A DNA stretch of 64,000 nucleotides from Rozella allomycis CSF55 (lineage: Eukaryota; Rozellomycota). The notes under the pieces are model-generated. The model was not told the origin of the DNA. It did no database searches and saw only the letters and a program-made list of their open reading frames with translations. Location of the stretch: positions 1-64,000 of the forward strand of contig KE561265.1 in assembly GCA_000442015.1 (NCBI GenBank), in the 5' to 3' direction. Within the stretch, counting starts at the first letter, position 1. The number at the start of each line of letters is the position of its first letter. Both the position numbers and the translations under genes were made by a program. Shown here one piece after another: positions 15,358 to 26,052 of this stretch.

Positions 15358-16781
15358 TTATTTATGTTCAACTGAAACAATCTTTCCTAACATAACAGCG
15401 GTGTTTCCGTCCAAGAAGGCAATACGGGAAAGACCTTCACAGTTCTTGTATGAGTCGCAAACAAATGGTTGGATTGGTTCGAAAACAACTTCAGCTTGTT
15501 CGTTTGACTTGAGAGCGTGTGGAGCTTCAGCTTTCTTACCTCCAGTTTCCTTTCCAACCTTCCAGTTGATTCCGGTGAGTTTACAAGCAGAGCGACCGCA
15601 ACGAACGAAACCAATTGGAGAGTATCCCTTCTTAATTTCACCTGGAATATCGAGAGTTTGAATTTGAGCAACAAAAGATTTGACAGCCTTCAATGAAGCG
15701 TCTTCCTTGTAGATCATGACATCACCAGTTCTTGGCATGTTGTTCTTGTCGAGACCCTTGATGTTCATACCAATGTTGTCTCCAGTTTCTCCCTTTTCAA
15801 CCTTCTTGTGGTGCATTTCAACAGTAAAGATCTTTCCGGTACATGGAGTAGCAGTAGTGTGAGTTGGCAAAAAGATAACATCCTTGTTTGGAACAACTAA
15901 ACCTTGTTCAACTCTTCCGGTCAAGACATCACCAACACCCTTGATCTTGTAGACTCCAGAGATTGGAACACGCATTGGAGCATCTGGTTTACGTTCTGGT
16001 AGAGTAACAAATTTGTCCAAAACATCCAAAAGAGTGTCAACATGCATTTCAGTTCCCTTTTGGTTGACAACCTTTTGTCCCTTCCACCAAGCCATCTTTT
16101 CAGATTTCTTCAACAAGTTGTCTCCTTGCCATCCTGAAATTGGAAGAACTGGAACACACTTCTCAACAAAGTCTTTCTTCCAACCGACACGGGTCAACAT
16201 GTTCTTCATTTCATCAGAAACTTCCTTGTAGCGAGATTCTTTGTATGGACCAGCTGGGTCAGAGTCCATCTTGTTAACTCCAACAACCAATTGCTTGACT
16301 CCCAAAAGATACAACAAACGAGCATGTTGGCGGGTTTGTCCTTGAATTTCACCAGCCTTGTGGTTTCCTTTTTGGATAGCAGTGGTAAAGTTTCCGTCAG
16401 CTGGAACCATCAAAAGAGCAACATCAGCTTGAGCAGCTCCAGAAATCATGTTCTTGATAAAGTCTCTGTGACCTTTAGTCAAAATAATCAATCTTAATTA
16501 CCTGGAGCATCAATGATGGTGTAGTGCCATTTATCAGTAAAAAATTCCTTGGTGGTGCAAGAAATGGTGACACCACGTTCACGTTCATCTTTTTGACGAT
16601 CCATATAGAAAGCAAAAGCGAAAGATGACTTTCCAAGGCGGTCAGCTTCTTGCTTCAATTTTTCCATTTCTCTTTCTGGGATACCACCGAGTTCGAATAA
16701 CAAACGACCAGTGGTGGTTGACTTTCCAGAATCGACGTGTCCACAGATAACAACTGACAAGTGAGGTTTTCCTTGTGACAT
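15358..16781 (-). CDS. EFL: elongation factor-like GTPase EFL (replaces EF-1alpha)
   Basis: GTPase that delivers aminoacyl-tRNA to the ribosome. It opens [26 protein letters not shown]. It has the EFL-type sequence instead of the EF-1alpha one: [87 protein letters not shown] and [12 protein letters not shown]3 is DAPGHRDF and G4 is VNKMDSD. Length is about 464 residues, as usual. One 29-nt intron (16473-16501) interrupts the Gly codon of DAPGH. Codons end in C or G far more often than in the neighbours, as expected for a very highly expressed gene. A TATA box lies 31-39 nt before the ATG. I see no canonical EF-1alpha in the window. Confidence 0.93.
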
Positions 16782-17102
16782 TAGTACCAGGGTTCACTTT
16801 CCGATTTTTTTCTTTTTATACCTTGGTGGCTTAGCGTTGTCATTTCGAAATTTCTTTCAATTTCGAGGCACTTTTTCGTGCCTATATACGTGCGAAACAA
16901 CTCAGTAAACATCGTATTAGAGCTCTTTAAACTTCTCTATCGGTATTTATAGCAATGTTACTGTTGCCGAACTTTTTGAACTGAACCAAGCTATCAATAT
17001 GGTTTACTTGTGAACAATAAACTAGATTAAATCATTATTTTTACAATTTGAAAGTTATCTAAGATGAACTTTTTTTCTTTTTTCATTATAAAATTTCTGG
17101 AA
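16782..17102. promoter_or_regulatory. divergent promoter region of EFL and NAA10
   Basis: About 320 bp between two divergent start codons. It holds the EFL TATA box (16812-16820, minus) and a perfect hairpin at 16867-16882 (GGCAC, loop TTTTTC, GTGCC) followed by TATATACGTGCG. Next to the NAA10 ATG lies a TATAAAA only 16 nt upstream, too near to be a normal TATA box. No gene is visible. Confidence 0.5.
16812..16820 (-). promoter_or_regulatory. TATA box of EFL
   Basis: TATAAAAAG on the minus strand, 31-39 nt before the EFL start codon. With the normal spacing of about 30 bp from TATA to transcription start, the mRNA leader would be only a few nucleotides long. Confidence 0.55.
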
Positions 17103-17696
17103 ATGAACATCCGTCAAGCTAGAGTACACGTTTCTAAAAGCTTAAAAGTAGATAGATGACCTTTCCGCTGTACAAAATTGCAACTTGCACAATCTACCAG
17201 AAAACTATCAAATGAAATATTACTATTATCACCTTCTGTCGTGGCCACAATTGTCCTACGTTGCAGAAGACACAAAGGGAAGAATAATTGGCTATGTCTT
17301 GGCGAAAATGTAAAATATTTTTTCAATCCTAAATTTAGGGAAGATGATATGGATGCACAAAACAGTCAAAGTGTTCCACACGGACATATCACTTCTCTAG
17401 CAGTTATGCGTACGTACAGGAGGTTGGGCGTTGCCCAAAAATTAATGACTTTATCACGTAATTTTGCTTTTATTTTATTAATCTGAAAACGCAATGAGAG
17501 ATGTATTCAATGCTAAGCATGTTTCTCTTCATGTACGAAAGAGCAATAGAGCTGCATTCTCACTATACAAAGAAACACTTGGATTTGAAATACATGAAAT
17601 AGAAAAAGTAAGCAAATATATAACTTCTTTAGAACACAGAAATATTATGCGGATGGAGAAGATGCGTACGCAATGAGAAAATATTTAGATAAATAA
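17103..17696 (+). CDS. NAA10: N-terminal acetyltransferase catalytic subunit Naa10/Ard1
   Basis: Catalytic subunit of the NatA complex, which acetylates protein N-termini at the ribosome. The joined exons are almost colinear with Naa10: [40 protein letters not shown], then GYVLAKMEDDMD, the acetyl-CoA loop [40 protein letters not shown] and [16 protein letters not shown]. It has four introns of 22-32 nt. The third (17458-17485, 28 nt) ends in TG, not AG: only that choice gives [16 protein letters not shown], the same length as the family. The nearest AG would delete six conserved positions. Stop at 17694-17696. Mrs2 follows on the same strand. Confidence 0.95.
17458..17485 (+). other. intron with GT-TG ends in NAA10
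   Basis: 28 nt, starts GTAATT and ends TTAATCTG. There is no AG between its 5' site and the conserved exon that follows. The exon start is fixed by Naa10 homology. Confidence 0.75.
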
Positions 17697-17792
17697 AGTC
17701 ATACATTTTCTTTTTAATAATTGATTTCGACCAGAAACTCGGCCTTTAATTGAGACCTTGCCTTTATAGGAAAGTAGGCAATTTCCCAATTG

Positions 17793-18917
17793 ATGACTAG
17801 ATTGTCCAAATGTTTGTTTGAAAAATTAAAGCCTCAATTATCAAGAGTTATTAATGAAACATATTTCAACAGTGAAACAGCTAAGCATGTAGTCGCATCA
17901 AAGAGAAATTCACTGTGTCCGCAAAAAGATATTGCATTCATTTGCACAGAATTGAGATATGATGGACATATTCAAATAATTGGGAAGAGATTCGCTAAAT
18001 TGGAACTTTGCGGCCTCCATGGCATACAGGTACGTGATTTACGAAAGTTGGATGGCGCATTAAAGTCCCAACTTCACGGTATACTTGTGCGCCCTCATGC
18101 CATCTTATTAAATTTGGGAATGCTTAAGGCGATTATAAAGTCGGATTTGGTCATATTTTTTGACAGTCTAGATCATTGTGAGCGTTCGAAACAACATAAC
18201 TTTATATTACAGTTACAGCAGAAGTTGATAGAGCTGTCCAAAAATGATAAAGAAACATACAATACATTACCTGTTGAGCTTCATGTACTTGAATTTATTT
18301 TATTGGAAGTATGTAGCTCTTTACAATCTGAGTTTGATGAACTTCAATTAATTCTTGAAAAGACATTAGTCAATTTGCACGAAGTTCATTGGCAAAAGCT
18401 AAAAGCTCTTTTGGAAGCTAAAAGGGAACTAAATCATTTTAAATCTAAGGTGGATTCCATTAAGGATGCATTGTCTGAACTATTAGAGTCTGATAGTGAC
18501 ATGTCAGAAATGTATCTTTCAGCAAAAGCAGTTAATGCTCCTCGCCCAGTTCATTCTCACGATGAAGTTGAATTATTATTGGAGGCATACTTAAAGATTG
18601 CCGATGAATTATCTACCAGACTGGAAGAAATTCTATCCAACGTTGAATCGACTGAAGATATTATAAACATTGGACTTGTTGGACAAAGAAATGAACTATT
18701 GATATTTGAATTGAAATTAGCCATGGGAACTTTTGCGGCAAGTCTAGGTAGTTTTGGTGCAAGTATTTTCGGAATGAATTTAAAGTCGTATCTGGAAGGC
18801 AATCCAAGTGCTTTCTATATTGTATTAACATCCACATTAGCATTATGTGGATTAGTCTACAGATGTGCAGTGTCAAGAATGTTCTCATTGATTCGAAAGC
18901 ATATTTATCGGAAATAA
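17793..18917 (+). CDS. MRS2: mitochondrial Mg2+ channel Mrs2/CorA-like
   Basis: CorA-type magnesium channel of the inner mitochondrial membrane. About 374 residues, no introns. A long alpha-helical domain (LELCGLHGIQVRDLRKLDG, VLEFILLEVCSSLQSEFDELQ, RNELLIFELKLAMGTFAASLG) leads to the channel signature GMNL at FGMNLKSYLEGN, flanked by two membrane segments (about residues 310-330 and 345-365). The GMN triplet defines the family. I start at the ATG at 17793; a TTG codon just before it is not needed. The sequence before the ATG reads TTTCCCAATTG. The C-terminus is basic (RKHIYRK), as in Mrs2. It converges on cyclophilin H with 23 bp between stops. Confidence 0.85.
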   Translation: MTRLSKCLFEKLKPQLSRVINETYFNSETAKHVVASKRNSLCPQKDIAFICTELRYDGHIQIIGKRFAKLELCGLHGIQVRDLRKLDGALKSQLHGILVRPHAILLNLGMLKAIIKSDLVIFFDSLDHCERSKQHNFILQLQQKLIELSKNDKETYNTLPVELHVLEFILLEVCSSLQSEFDELQLILEKTLVNLHEVHWQKLKALLEAKRELNHFKSKVDSIKDALSELLESDSDMSEMYLSAKAVNAPRPVHSHDEVELLLEAYLKIADELSTRLEEILSNVESTEDIINIGLVGQRNELLIFELKLAMGTFAASLGSFGASIFGMNLKSYLEGNPSAFYIVLTSTLALCGLVYRCAVSRMFSLIRKHIYRK

Positions 18918-18940
18918 ATTTTTATGCATTTACATTTTTA

Positions 18941-19535
18941 TTACATTTCTCCACACTCAGTTATACTAATAACAACTTTTGGTTTGTTTTGCCCGCCAGT
19001 AGGAACATTCTCTAGTTTTCGCACGATATTCATTCCTTCAATGACTTTGCCGAATACTACATGTTTCCCATCCAAAAATTCACATGGTGCACAAGTTATA
19101 AAGAACTAAAAATGTAAAAATTCGGAGTTACCTGACATCCATTTGTATTAGGTCCAGAATTAGCCATAGACAACAAGCCAGGAACTGAATGTTTATGGAT
19201 AAAGTTTTCATCTTGAAATTTCGAACCGTATATACTGGCAGAACCTGTACCATCACCCTACTTTACATGGCGTGACAAGGTTACCTTTACAAAATCACCT
19301 CCTTGAACCATAAAGTCTTTAATAACTCTATGAAAGGTGCAACCTTTATATCCTCTGGGAACGCCGTTTATCTTATAGTCACCAGTGCATAACTGTCTGG
19401 AATGTATTTACTGAACCCTTTTTACCTAAAATTTTCAGCCGTTTTGGGGCAGGTATCAGCAAATAATTCAAACTTTATCCTTCCAGCTTTTTCTCCGCCG
19501 ATAGAAACATCAAAAAACACAACAGGATTCACCAT
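18941..19535 (-). CDS. PPIH: cyclophilin H (spliceosomal peptidyl-prolyl isomerase)
   Basis: Cyclophilin-fold prolyl isomerase. It opens [20 protein letters not shown] and carries the active-site run [15 protein letters not shown], then [49 protein letters not shown] [15 protein letters not shown] and the C-terminus ITECGEM. The CGEM end and the overall match favour cyclophilin H (USA-Cyp), which binds the U4/U6 snRNP protein Prp4, over cyclophilin A. It has three introns of 26-29 nt, all GT-AG. It diverges from mitochondrial uS17 across about 170 bp. A spliceosomal partner is of interest here given the odd introns. Confidence 0.88.
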
Positions 19536-19703
19536 TGAAATTCAATAATCAAAATTCCATTTTTGCAAAAACCCTTAATTATTGTTTCAGGCATTTTTTG
19601 ATATATCATCTTATCAATTTATTTATCATTATTATTGTGATTAACAGTGCTTTTTGCCCTTGATTAATAAATCAAAAAATCGTAATTCTTGATTTGGCAA
19701 TTT

Positions 19704-20056
19704 ATGGCTTCCGTGTCAACAAAATTAACACCATCCTTTCGAGCACAATTTATTGGTCTTGTAATTGGAACGGCCATGAAAAAGACGGCAAAAGTACTCG
19801 TGCTGAGACGTGATATCCACAGAAAATATAAGAAAGTACAATTTTGAAGTATATTATATAGGAATTCGTCAAAAGAACTGTATTCTTTGCGCATGACCCG
19901 AATGAAGTAACAGTTATAGGCGATACTGTACTTCTGGAAAGAGTTCGAAAAACAATGTTCAAGAGTGAAAGGAAAAACTTTGTATTAAAAGAGATTGTTA
20001 AGGAAGCACAAAGATTTAAAGATCCCGAAACAGGGGCGTTATTTACAGCACCATAA
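19704..20056 (+). CDS. mitochondrial small-subunit ribosomal protein uS17m
   Basis: About 108 residues, including FIGLVIGTAMKKTAKVLVLR, then EFVKRTVFFAHDPNEVTVIGDTVLLERV and SERKNFVLKEIVKEAQRF. The order VVGxxMxKTxxV ... H...GDxVxIxExRPLSxxKxFxLxEI is that of S17, and the C-terminal extension and context suit the mitochondrial form. One 26-nt GT-AG intron (about 19834-19861 region) joins HRKYKK to EFVKRT. Its stop lies only 19 bp from the stop of HEI10, which converges on it. Confidence 0.85.
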
Positions 20057-20075
20057 ATAGCTTTATTTTTACCCC

Positions 20076-21239
20076 TTACCTTTGGTAGTAGTAGTTTCTT
20101 CTTGACGGAGTTTGAGCAATGTGAGGAGGGTAAACAGAGTTAAGATAGGAATCACGAAAAGGACCTTTAGGGCCTAAAGGATTCGGGATATTTCTTCTAT
20201 ATGGTTGAAACCCTTGCGGCTGAGGAGCGTATAGAGTGTCTGAAGCTGGGGACGGGGTCCGTTGTTGTTGCCTGTGCTGAAATGTGTCTTTCTAAGCATT
20301 CGAATTCAATTACTTATATAATGCCGTTGAGATTGAAATGATGGTGTGATTTCGGAAGAATTTCTTTGCCCGTAGCTATGGTTGGGCATACTTTGTGGAC
20401 TTGGCTGGATAGGAACTGTTAAATATTCCGATAATGATTACCGGATGGAGAAAAATTCGCTGATTGAGTTATTATCGCTGGATCCTATAGTAAAATATGC
20501 GCCTTCATACCATATGGCTTTGAACGTCGCGAAATTGTTCATTCAAAGTCGGCGCCAAAGATTTCCGTCTAAGTTTTTCGCAGACATCCTGAAATTCGCT
20601 CGTTGCTTATTTACCTGTAGTTTTTTAATTTGCCGAGCCTTTTCTGCCAACTGCTCGCCGAATTCCACCGCTTTCTTTTTTTCTAATTCACATTCCTTCA
20701 TCAAACCTATCAACGATAATAATTAATTATGTACTAGAGTGCTTCTCTTTAAGTGTGGCTAATTCTACTTTTAATTGCCCATTGAGTTGCAGGGCTTCAT
20801 TTTCTTTGGCGCTTCTCCTTTGTTCACGATCCTTGTACAGCATTTGATTGTACATAGCTTCCTGTGACACCTGATAATTCCAAAAAGCTATAGATCTTGA
20901 TGCTATATCCATAATTATATCGGGTTTCATGCCACATAATATCATCTATTTAGTTAATGAGATATTTGGCTACTGATTTCCAAGATTCGGAGGGGTTAGT
21001 ATTAACCATACAAATATCACTGAAAATGAACAAAGATTCCACTTACGAATTATCTGTCAACGAAGATTTACACGTTGGACAAACCAAAGCTCTTTGAAAG
21101 GTGTGATTAGCGCAAGCGGAACAAAAAATATCAATGACATTAATAGAATTCACTTACGTGAGCAAGAGGTTATATATGCTTCAGTGTCCTTCAAACTTTT
21201 TCTGCATTTCAGCAAATTGCATTTCAATTCCACTTCCAT
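20076..21239 (-). CDS. HEI10: meiotic crossover RING protein HEI10/CCNB1IP1
   Basis: RING-type SUMO/ubiquitin ligase that marks crossover sites. The N-terminal RING reads CNLLKC, CSHIFCSAC, CPTC. Then comes the HEI10 signature MILCGMKPDIIMDIASRSIAFWNYQ, a coiled coil (KEKHSSLMKECELEKKKAVE) and a disordered Pro/Gln/Arg-rich tail ending SRRNYYYQR. There are seven or so introns. The first (21132-21157, 26 nt) ends in TG: the RING His and next Cys (CSH-IFC) form only with that site, and no AG occurs nearby. The start at 21239 places the RING at the extreme N-terminus, as in the family. Presence implies meiotic recombination in this organism. Confidence 0.88.
21132..21157 (-). other. intron with GT-TG ends in HEI10
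   Basis: 26 nt on the minus strand, starts GTAAGT and ends TGTCATTG. Removing it rebuilds the RING motif C-S-H-I-F-C-S-A-C. No AG lies between the 5' site and the coding sequence that must follow. Confidence 0.78.
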
Positions 21240-21364
21240 GTCCTTAAGCCACCCAAATTTTGTCACACTCCGATTCAAAAAATAAATTCCATTTTTTCTA
21301 AATATATTATCAGTCATCCTTTTTCAATTTTTTGAATTTAATTTGTTTTTGAATCCCTGCAAAA

Positions 21365-22510
21365 ATGTTAAGGGTTGGCTTAGTAGTCTCGTCATCGGAT
21401 GTTGATTCATATATCCCAAAACATGGAAACAGAGTAGGAAAATAATGATAATGTTTTAGGCATACTTAACCCACAGTCTTATTAAAGGGTATAATGTTCC
21501 TGTTATACCTTTGAAGGCCCCTAAAGCTACAAAGAAAGAACTTTTAAATTTTCACGATGAAGAATATATAGCTGCAATATTTTCTGATGATGAGAATGAG
21601 TGCGAAGGGCTTTTTGGCCTAACATACGATTGCTTTAAGTTCTCTGGTCTAAAGCATTATTGTTGCACAATCGCAGGTGGGTCTATTTATGGCGCAAAAC
21701 AGCTACTGAATGACAATTTGGATACAGTTATTCATTGGGAAGGTGGTAGACACCATGCCTTCAGGTGATGACCAAAAGCACTCAATAAGTTAGAGATTTC
21801 GCTTCTGGATTTTGTTACGTCAATGACATCGCTTTAGCTATTCATGAAATTTTATTAAACATTAAAGGGAATATCCTTTATCTTGATTTAGATGTTCATC
21901 ACGGGGATGGGGTAGAGCACGCCTTCAAATACACTAAACGTGTTACTACTTGCTCTTTCCACCTATTTCATCATGGATACTTTCCTGGGACAGGGTCATG
22001 GGATGATTGCACTAAAGGTTCCATGAATGTGCCTTTTACAGCCGATCAGCATACTTTATGGAAAGATGCTATTCAATACACTATATCTAACTTAATATCT
22101 ATTGTTTCTCCTGAAGTAAGACCTTTATTTTGAATATATTGATTTTGATAATACAGTTTGGCGTTGATACTTTGAAGGGTGATCCTATAGGGCAATGGTG
22201 CATAGATCCATTAACCATTGCTTCTGTAATGAATTTCTTAAATGGGTTTTCAATAAAAAAGATGGTTTTGGGAGGAGGTGGATATAGTCCTTGTGCTACA
22301 GCAAAGGCTTGGGCGATGTTAACTGCCGAGGCATGTCATATATCACTCTCAAATGAAATACCCGTATTTGATGACTGGGATCTATTTTCCAAGGAACCAT
22401 ATTTGTATTCTACAGGCTTTGATCGCACTACTTCTAATCAAGAAGTGGATTTCAAAAGTTCATTTCTGAAAAAACAAATAGATTTATGTTTAATGAAGCA
22501 ACGGAAATAA
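21365..22510 (+). CDS. HOS1: class I histone deacetylase, Hos1/HDAC8-like
   Basis: Zinc-dependent lysine deacetylase. Active-site pieces: the tandem His in EGGRHHAFRDFASGFCYVND, the zinc-binding DVHHGDG in LYLDLDVHHGDGVEHAF, FPGTGSWDD, the second zinc Asp region in QFGVDTLKGDPIG, and the Tyr loop GGGGYSP. GGR in place of GGW before HH is the Hos1 form. It has four introns. One (22116-22141, 26 nt) must end in TG to give ILIIQFGVDTL; the AG reading (41 nt) deletes the conserved strand. The leader has TCCCTGCAAAA before the ATG at 21365. About 330-340 residues, short, like Hos1/HDAC8. Ebp2 follows on the same strand. Confidence 0.88.
22116..22141 (+). other. intron with GT-TG ends in the HDAC gene
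   Basis: 26 nt, starts GTAAGACC and ends ATATATTG. The exon after it then reads ILIIQFGVDTLKGDP, matching the class I HDAC strand VVLQxGADxLxGD. The next AG, 15 nt later, keeps the frame but removes that strand. Confidence 0.75.
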
Positions 22511-22585
22511 AAGTTGAATAAAAATATCAACTTGATTTTTACTTCCTTTTTACTTGATGGCGCAGCCATAGAAAATTTTAAACTC

Positions 22586-23425
22586 ATGACAACTAAAGTT
22601 TTCAAAAATGACGTGGTATAAAATCATATTTAAACATCAAGTAGGATGGCCTTACTCAAAAGTTATCGTTGATATCTTGCAAAGCATCCAACTTTATCAA
22701 ATTTTTGGATGTTACTTCGTCAAAACCAATAACAGTGGAAGATATTCACGATGATATTAAGCGTGAACTTGCCTTCTATAATCAAGCTCTTGAGGCTGCT
22801 GCAAAAGCAAGAGAGGTGTTTTTGGCAAATAACAAGCCGTTTACGAGGCCCGATGATTTTTTTGCTGAGATGCTAAAGTCAGACTCGCACATGAATAGGG
22901 TAAGTCTTCTATTTATGTCATATTAGATTCGTCAAACTTTGCTCGAAGAGGCTACTGTTCTTCAAGCTAAAGAAGATGCTAGACAAAGACGCGAGCAACG
23001 CAAGTATGCCAAAAAGGTTCAAGCTGAAAAAAAAGTTGAGAAGCAACGCCAAAAATCCAAGGAAATTGAAAAGATTGAAGCATTTAAGAAGAAGAGAAAA
23101 GGAAACGATAACTTTGATAATGACGATTTTGACATTGAACTTGATGATGTTGAAGATCTTGAAGAAAATCCTAAAAAGAAACAGCGCGTTTCTGGAAAAG
23201 GAACTGCAATGAAGAGAGCAGCCAAGGATAAAAAATACGGCTATGGTGGAAAACGCAAGTATGCCAAGGAAAATGATTCTAAAAGTTCAAGCGATATGTC
23301 TAAATTTAATGCAAGCAAAATGAAGTCAAAAAGTTTCTTGAAAAAGGTATGAAATTTTTCAAGTTTTATAACATTAGAGACCCGGGAAGGCGAAAAGGGC
23401 TAAAGTCAGAAATAACAAAAAATAA
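22586..23425 (+). CDS. EBP2: rRNA-processing protein Ebp2
   Basis: Nucleolar protein needed for 27S pre-rRNA processing and 60S assembly. It matches the family at FLDVTSSKPITVEDIHDD (family: ERLDVT...DDVHDDFKRE), IKRELAFYNQALEAA, FTRPDDFFAEMLKSDSHM, then a long Lys/Arg/Glu coiled coil (RREQRKYAKKVQAEKKVEKQ), and the basic tail KKYGYGGKRKYAKEN ... RPGKAKRAKVRNNKK. It has three introns of 27-32 nt. I give the ATG at 22586 (MTTKVFKND). The frame stays open upstream (DGAAIENFKL), so a further 5' exon is possible and the start is the weak point. Confidence 0.85.
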
Positions 23426-23494
23426 AGTTGTTATGTAGTTATTTTTAGAAATACACTTGGTTAGGAATATTATATAATTTTCCGAAGGCGATCA

Positions 23495-26052
23495 ATGAGC
23501 AACAAATCCTCTAATAAGTCAAGTACCTTGCGTAAAGGAGGAGGTGGCCTGTTGGCAAGACTGGTAAATTTTATCGACATATGACAGCGAGGACGGTCAT
23601 GATTCAACTTCTTTGACTACTTTCGAATCCAAGGATTCTAGATTTTCTGAATTGAACGATGTCGGATTAATTAAGGATGACTCGCCCATAATGTGTCGAT
23701 TGTGTGAAGACACAATTAAAAAGTCGTGTGTTCATGAGCACACTAAGTATTGTGTTCTTATGTGCCAATGTTTCACAAGAATTAATGAATACAACGACCT
23801 CTTATTACATGTATGAATCCCAAACTATTTCGATAATAGGATATAACAGAGATAGGAAAAATAATGTCGAAGAAAGAGTTTGAAGTAAAACAAGTTCTTC
23901 TATTGCGATAGCCATTTGTGCAAGACCTGAAGCAATTAATAAATATATACCAATAGTAGAAAATCATTCGACAACAGATTTAGTTTGTTGGAAATGAAAA
24001 ACGTGGAGTCATCAAATCAAATTAAAATTATGTGGCAAGGCTTTAATTGGTCTAATATCCCTGAAGAAATACCAGATAATGTCTCAAAATATAGAAATAT
24101 CTTGGCGAATCTGGTAATTTAATGAAATGAATAATACAGATTGGAAGCAAAGTACATGTTCTTCGAAAACTCAACTTTTCAACACAAAAGCGAAACGAAG
24201 TAACCTTAAAAACAAGTGAAAACAACGACGCCGAAATTGATACATCTTTGGGAAAAAATCAATCAACTTTTAAAATAGAAGTACGATTTTATGCACAAGT
24301 TTCATTAGATCGAACCTTCTATAAATGATTTTGAATTTGTCAAAAAGCTGAGTAGAGGGGCGTACGGGTAATGATTTGCTCATGTTTAAAAATATAGACG
24401 AGTCTACCTTGCCAAAAAGAAATCAACTGGCGATCATTATGCGGTGAAAGTAATCAGTAAGAGGCACATGAAGAGCAAGGCGGATGTTGAAAGGATATTG
24501 CTGGAAAGAAATATATTAGCGATGGTCGACAATCCTTTTATTGTTAAATTGTTCTATTCTTTTCAAACATTTGATCAACTTTATATGGTGATGGAATATT
24601 TGAATGGAGGGGATCTCTTGTCATTACTTGAAAGTGCTGGGCACTTTGGAGAGTCTTGGGCTCAATTCTATACTGCCGAATTAGTACTTGCTGTAGAACA
24701 TTTACATTCCCTCGGGATAGTACATAGAGATATTAAACCACAGAATCTATTAATAGACAAAAGAGGGCATTTAAAGTTAGCAGATTTTGGGCTTTCGCGA
24801 ATGCGTACATAAATTACTTTTTATTGACATAGATGACTCCACAGTAGTGAAGTAATTTCTATATTTACAAGGATATTACAACAGAGCCAAAAACTGATAT
24901 TGAAATATGGGTCTCAGGTCTCAGATTGAACGACAGAACTTCAGATAATGCTTCATCTGGGTTAATTATGCCCAAAACTAATTCTTTCGTTGGTACTCCG
25001 GAATACCTGGCCCCAGAAATGCTCTTGGGATCAGGATATGGTAAAATGTGAACTTTAATTGTGTTCCTAGATGAATCCGTTGATTGGTGGGATGTTGGAA
25101 TTATTCTATATGAAATACTAGTCGGAAACAATCCATTTTATGATGATGACGTAGAAAAGACTTTCGAAAACATTCTGAGCAGAAGTATGAGCTTAAATTT
25201 TAATTGAAAGAATTTACTTGGCCTAAAGGTGTTTCTTCAAGTGCCATGGACATTCTTGATGGCCTTTTGACAGTTGAACCAAGCGATCGATTAGGGTACA
25301 ATGGTGCGGGAGAGATTAAAAAACATTCATTTTATAACGGAATCGATTGGGACAATATATCTAATGTACAAGCAAGTTTTATTCCCATTCTTGAAGGGAA
25401 TGATGACACTAGATACTTCACAGGCACTCAGTGGAGTCAAGACTCCGTGTTTGAACCTCATGACAATGAAGCAATTGAAGACCCATTTCTTGATTTTACG
25501 TACATAAATGTTAAGCAGCTTAAAGAAGTTACAAAAGATCAGATAAGAAAAAAGGCAATTATAAGAGAGGATTCTCTGAAAACAATCTATAGTGATGACG
25601 TTTTGGGTTCCAATCATAAAATAAAGGATGGCGCAAAAATTCTAGTTGAGAAAAAAGAGCTTTGTTGCTTGATTGCAGAAGACAATCCGATAATTCAAAA
25701 GGTGGCACAAGCCCTGCTAAAGAGCATTGGATTCCAAACAACTTGCGTTGATAACGGACTAAAAGCTGTAGAAGAATGTCAAAAAGTGAAGTTTGATATT
25801 ATTTTCATGGACATAATGATGCCAGGTATAATTATTACTCATTACTCATTAGAAATGGATGGCATAGAAGGAACAAAAATCATCCGTTCAAGCAAAGGAA
25901 TAAATGAAAAGTCTCCTATTGTAGCCTTCTCTGCAATAGGCTCCGATGAAAATCGTAAAGAATTTATCTCTCAAGGATTCAATGATTGGCTTGAAAAACC
26001 CTTCACCAAAAATGATCTTTATAAAATGATCAAGAAATGGATTCACGAATGA
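23495..26052 (+). CDS. RIM15: Rim15/Cek1-type kinase with zinc finger and receiver domain
   Basis: Greatwall-family AGC kinase that acts in nutrient and quiescence signalling in fungi. In order: a short N-terminus; a C2H2-like finger (MCRLCEDTIKKSCVHEHTKYC); the Rim15 block MWQGFNWSNIPEEIPDNVSKY; the kinase domain with LSRGAYGRVYLAKKKSTGDHY, HRDIKPQNLL and DFGLSRM; the long activation-segment insert typical of Greatwall kinases, closing TNSFVGTPEYLAPEM; and a C-terminal receiver with LIAEDNP, phospho-acceptor Asp in IIFMDIMMP and Lys in LEKPFTK. About eight mini-introns. Between about 23816 and 23990 I could not find a splice pattern that keeps one frame; an unusual intron or a sequence error lies there. 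Confidence 0.88.

Noticed and set aside
15358-16781. Canonical EF-1alpha
   Set aside because: The residues around [13 protein letters not shown], the WWKG loop and [17 protein letters not shown] are those of EFL and differ from EF-1alpha.
25185-25210. Another GT-TG intron in Rim15
   Set aside because: A canonical AG four bases further gives a 26-nt intron and the expected ILSRKFTWP, so no odd site is needed.
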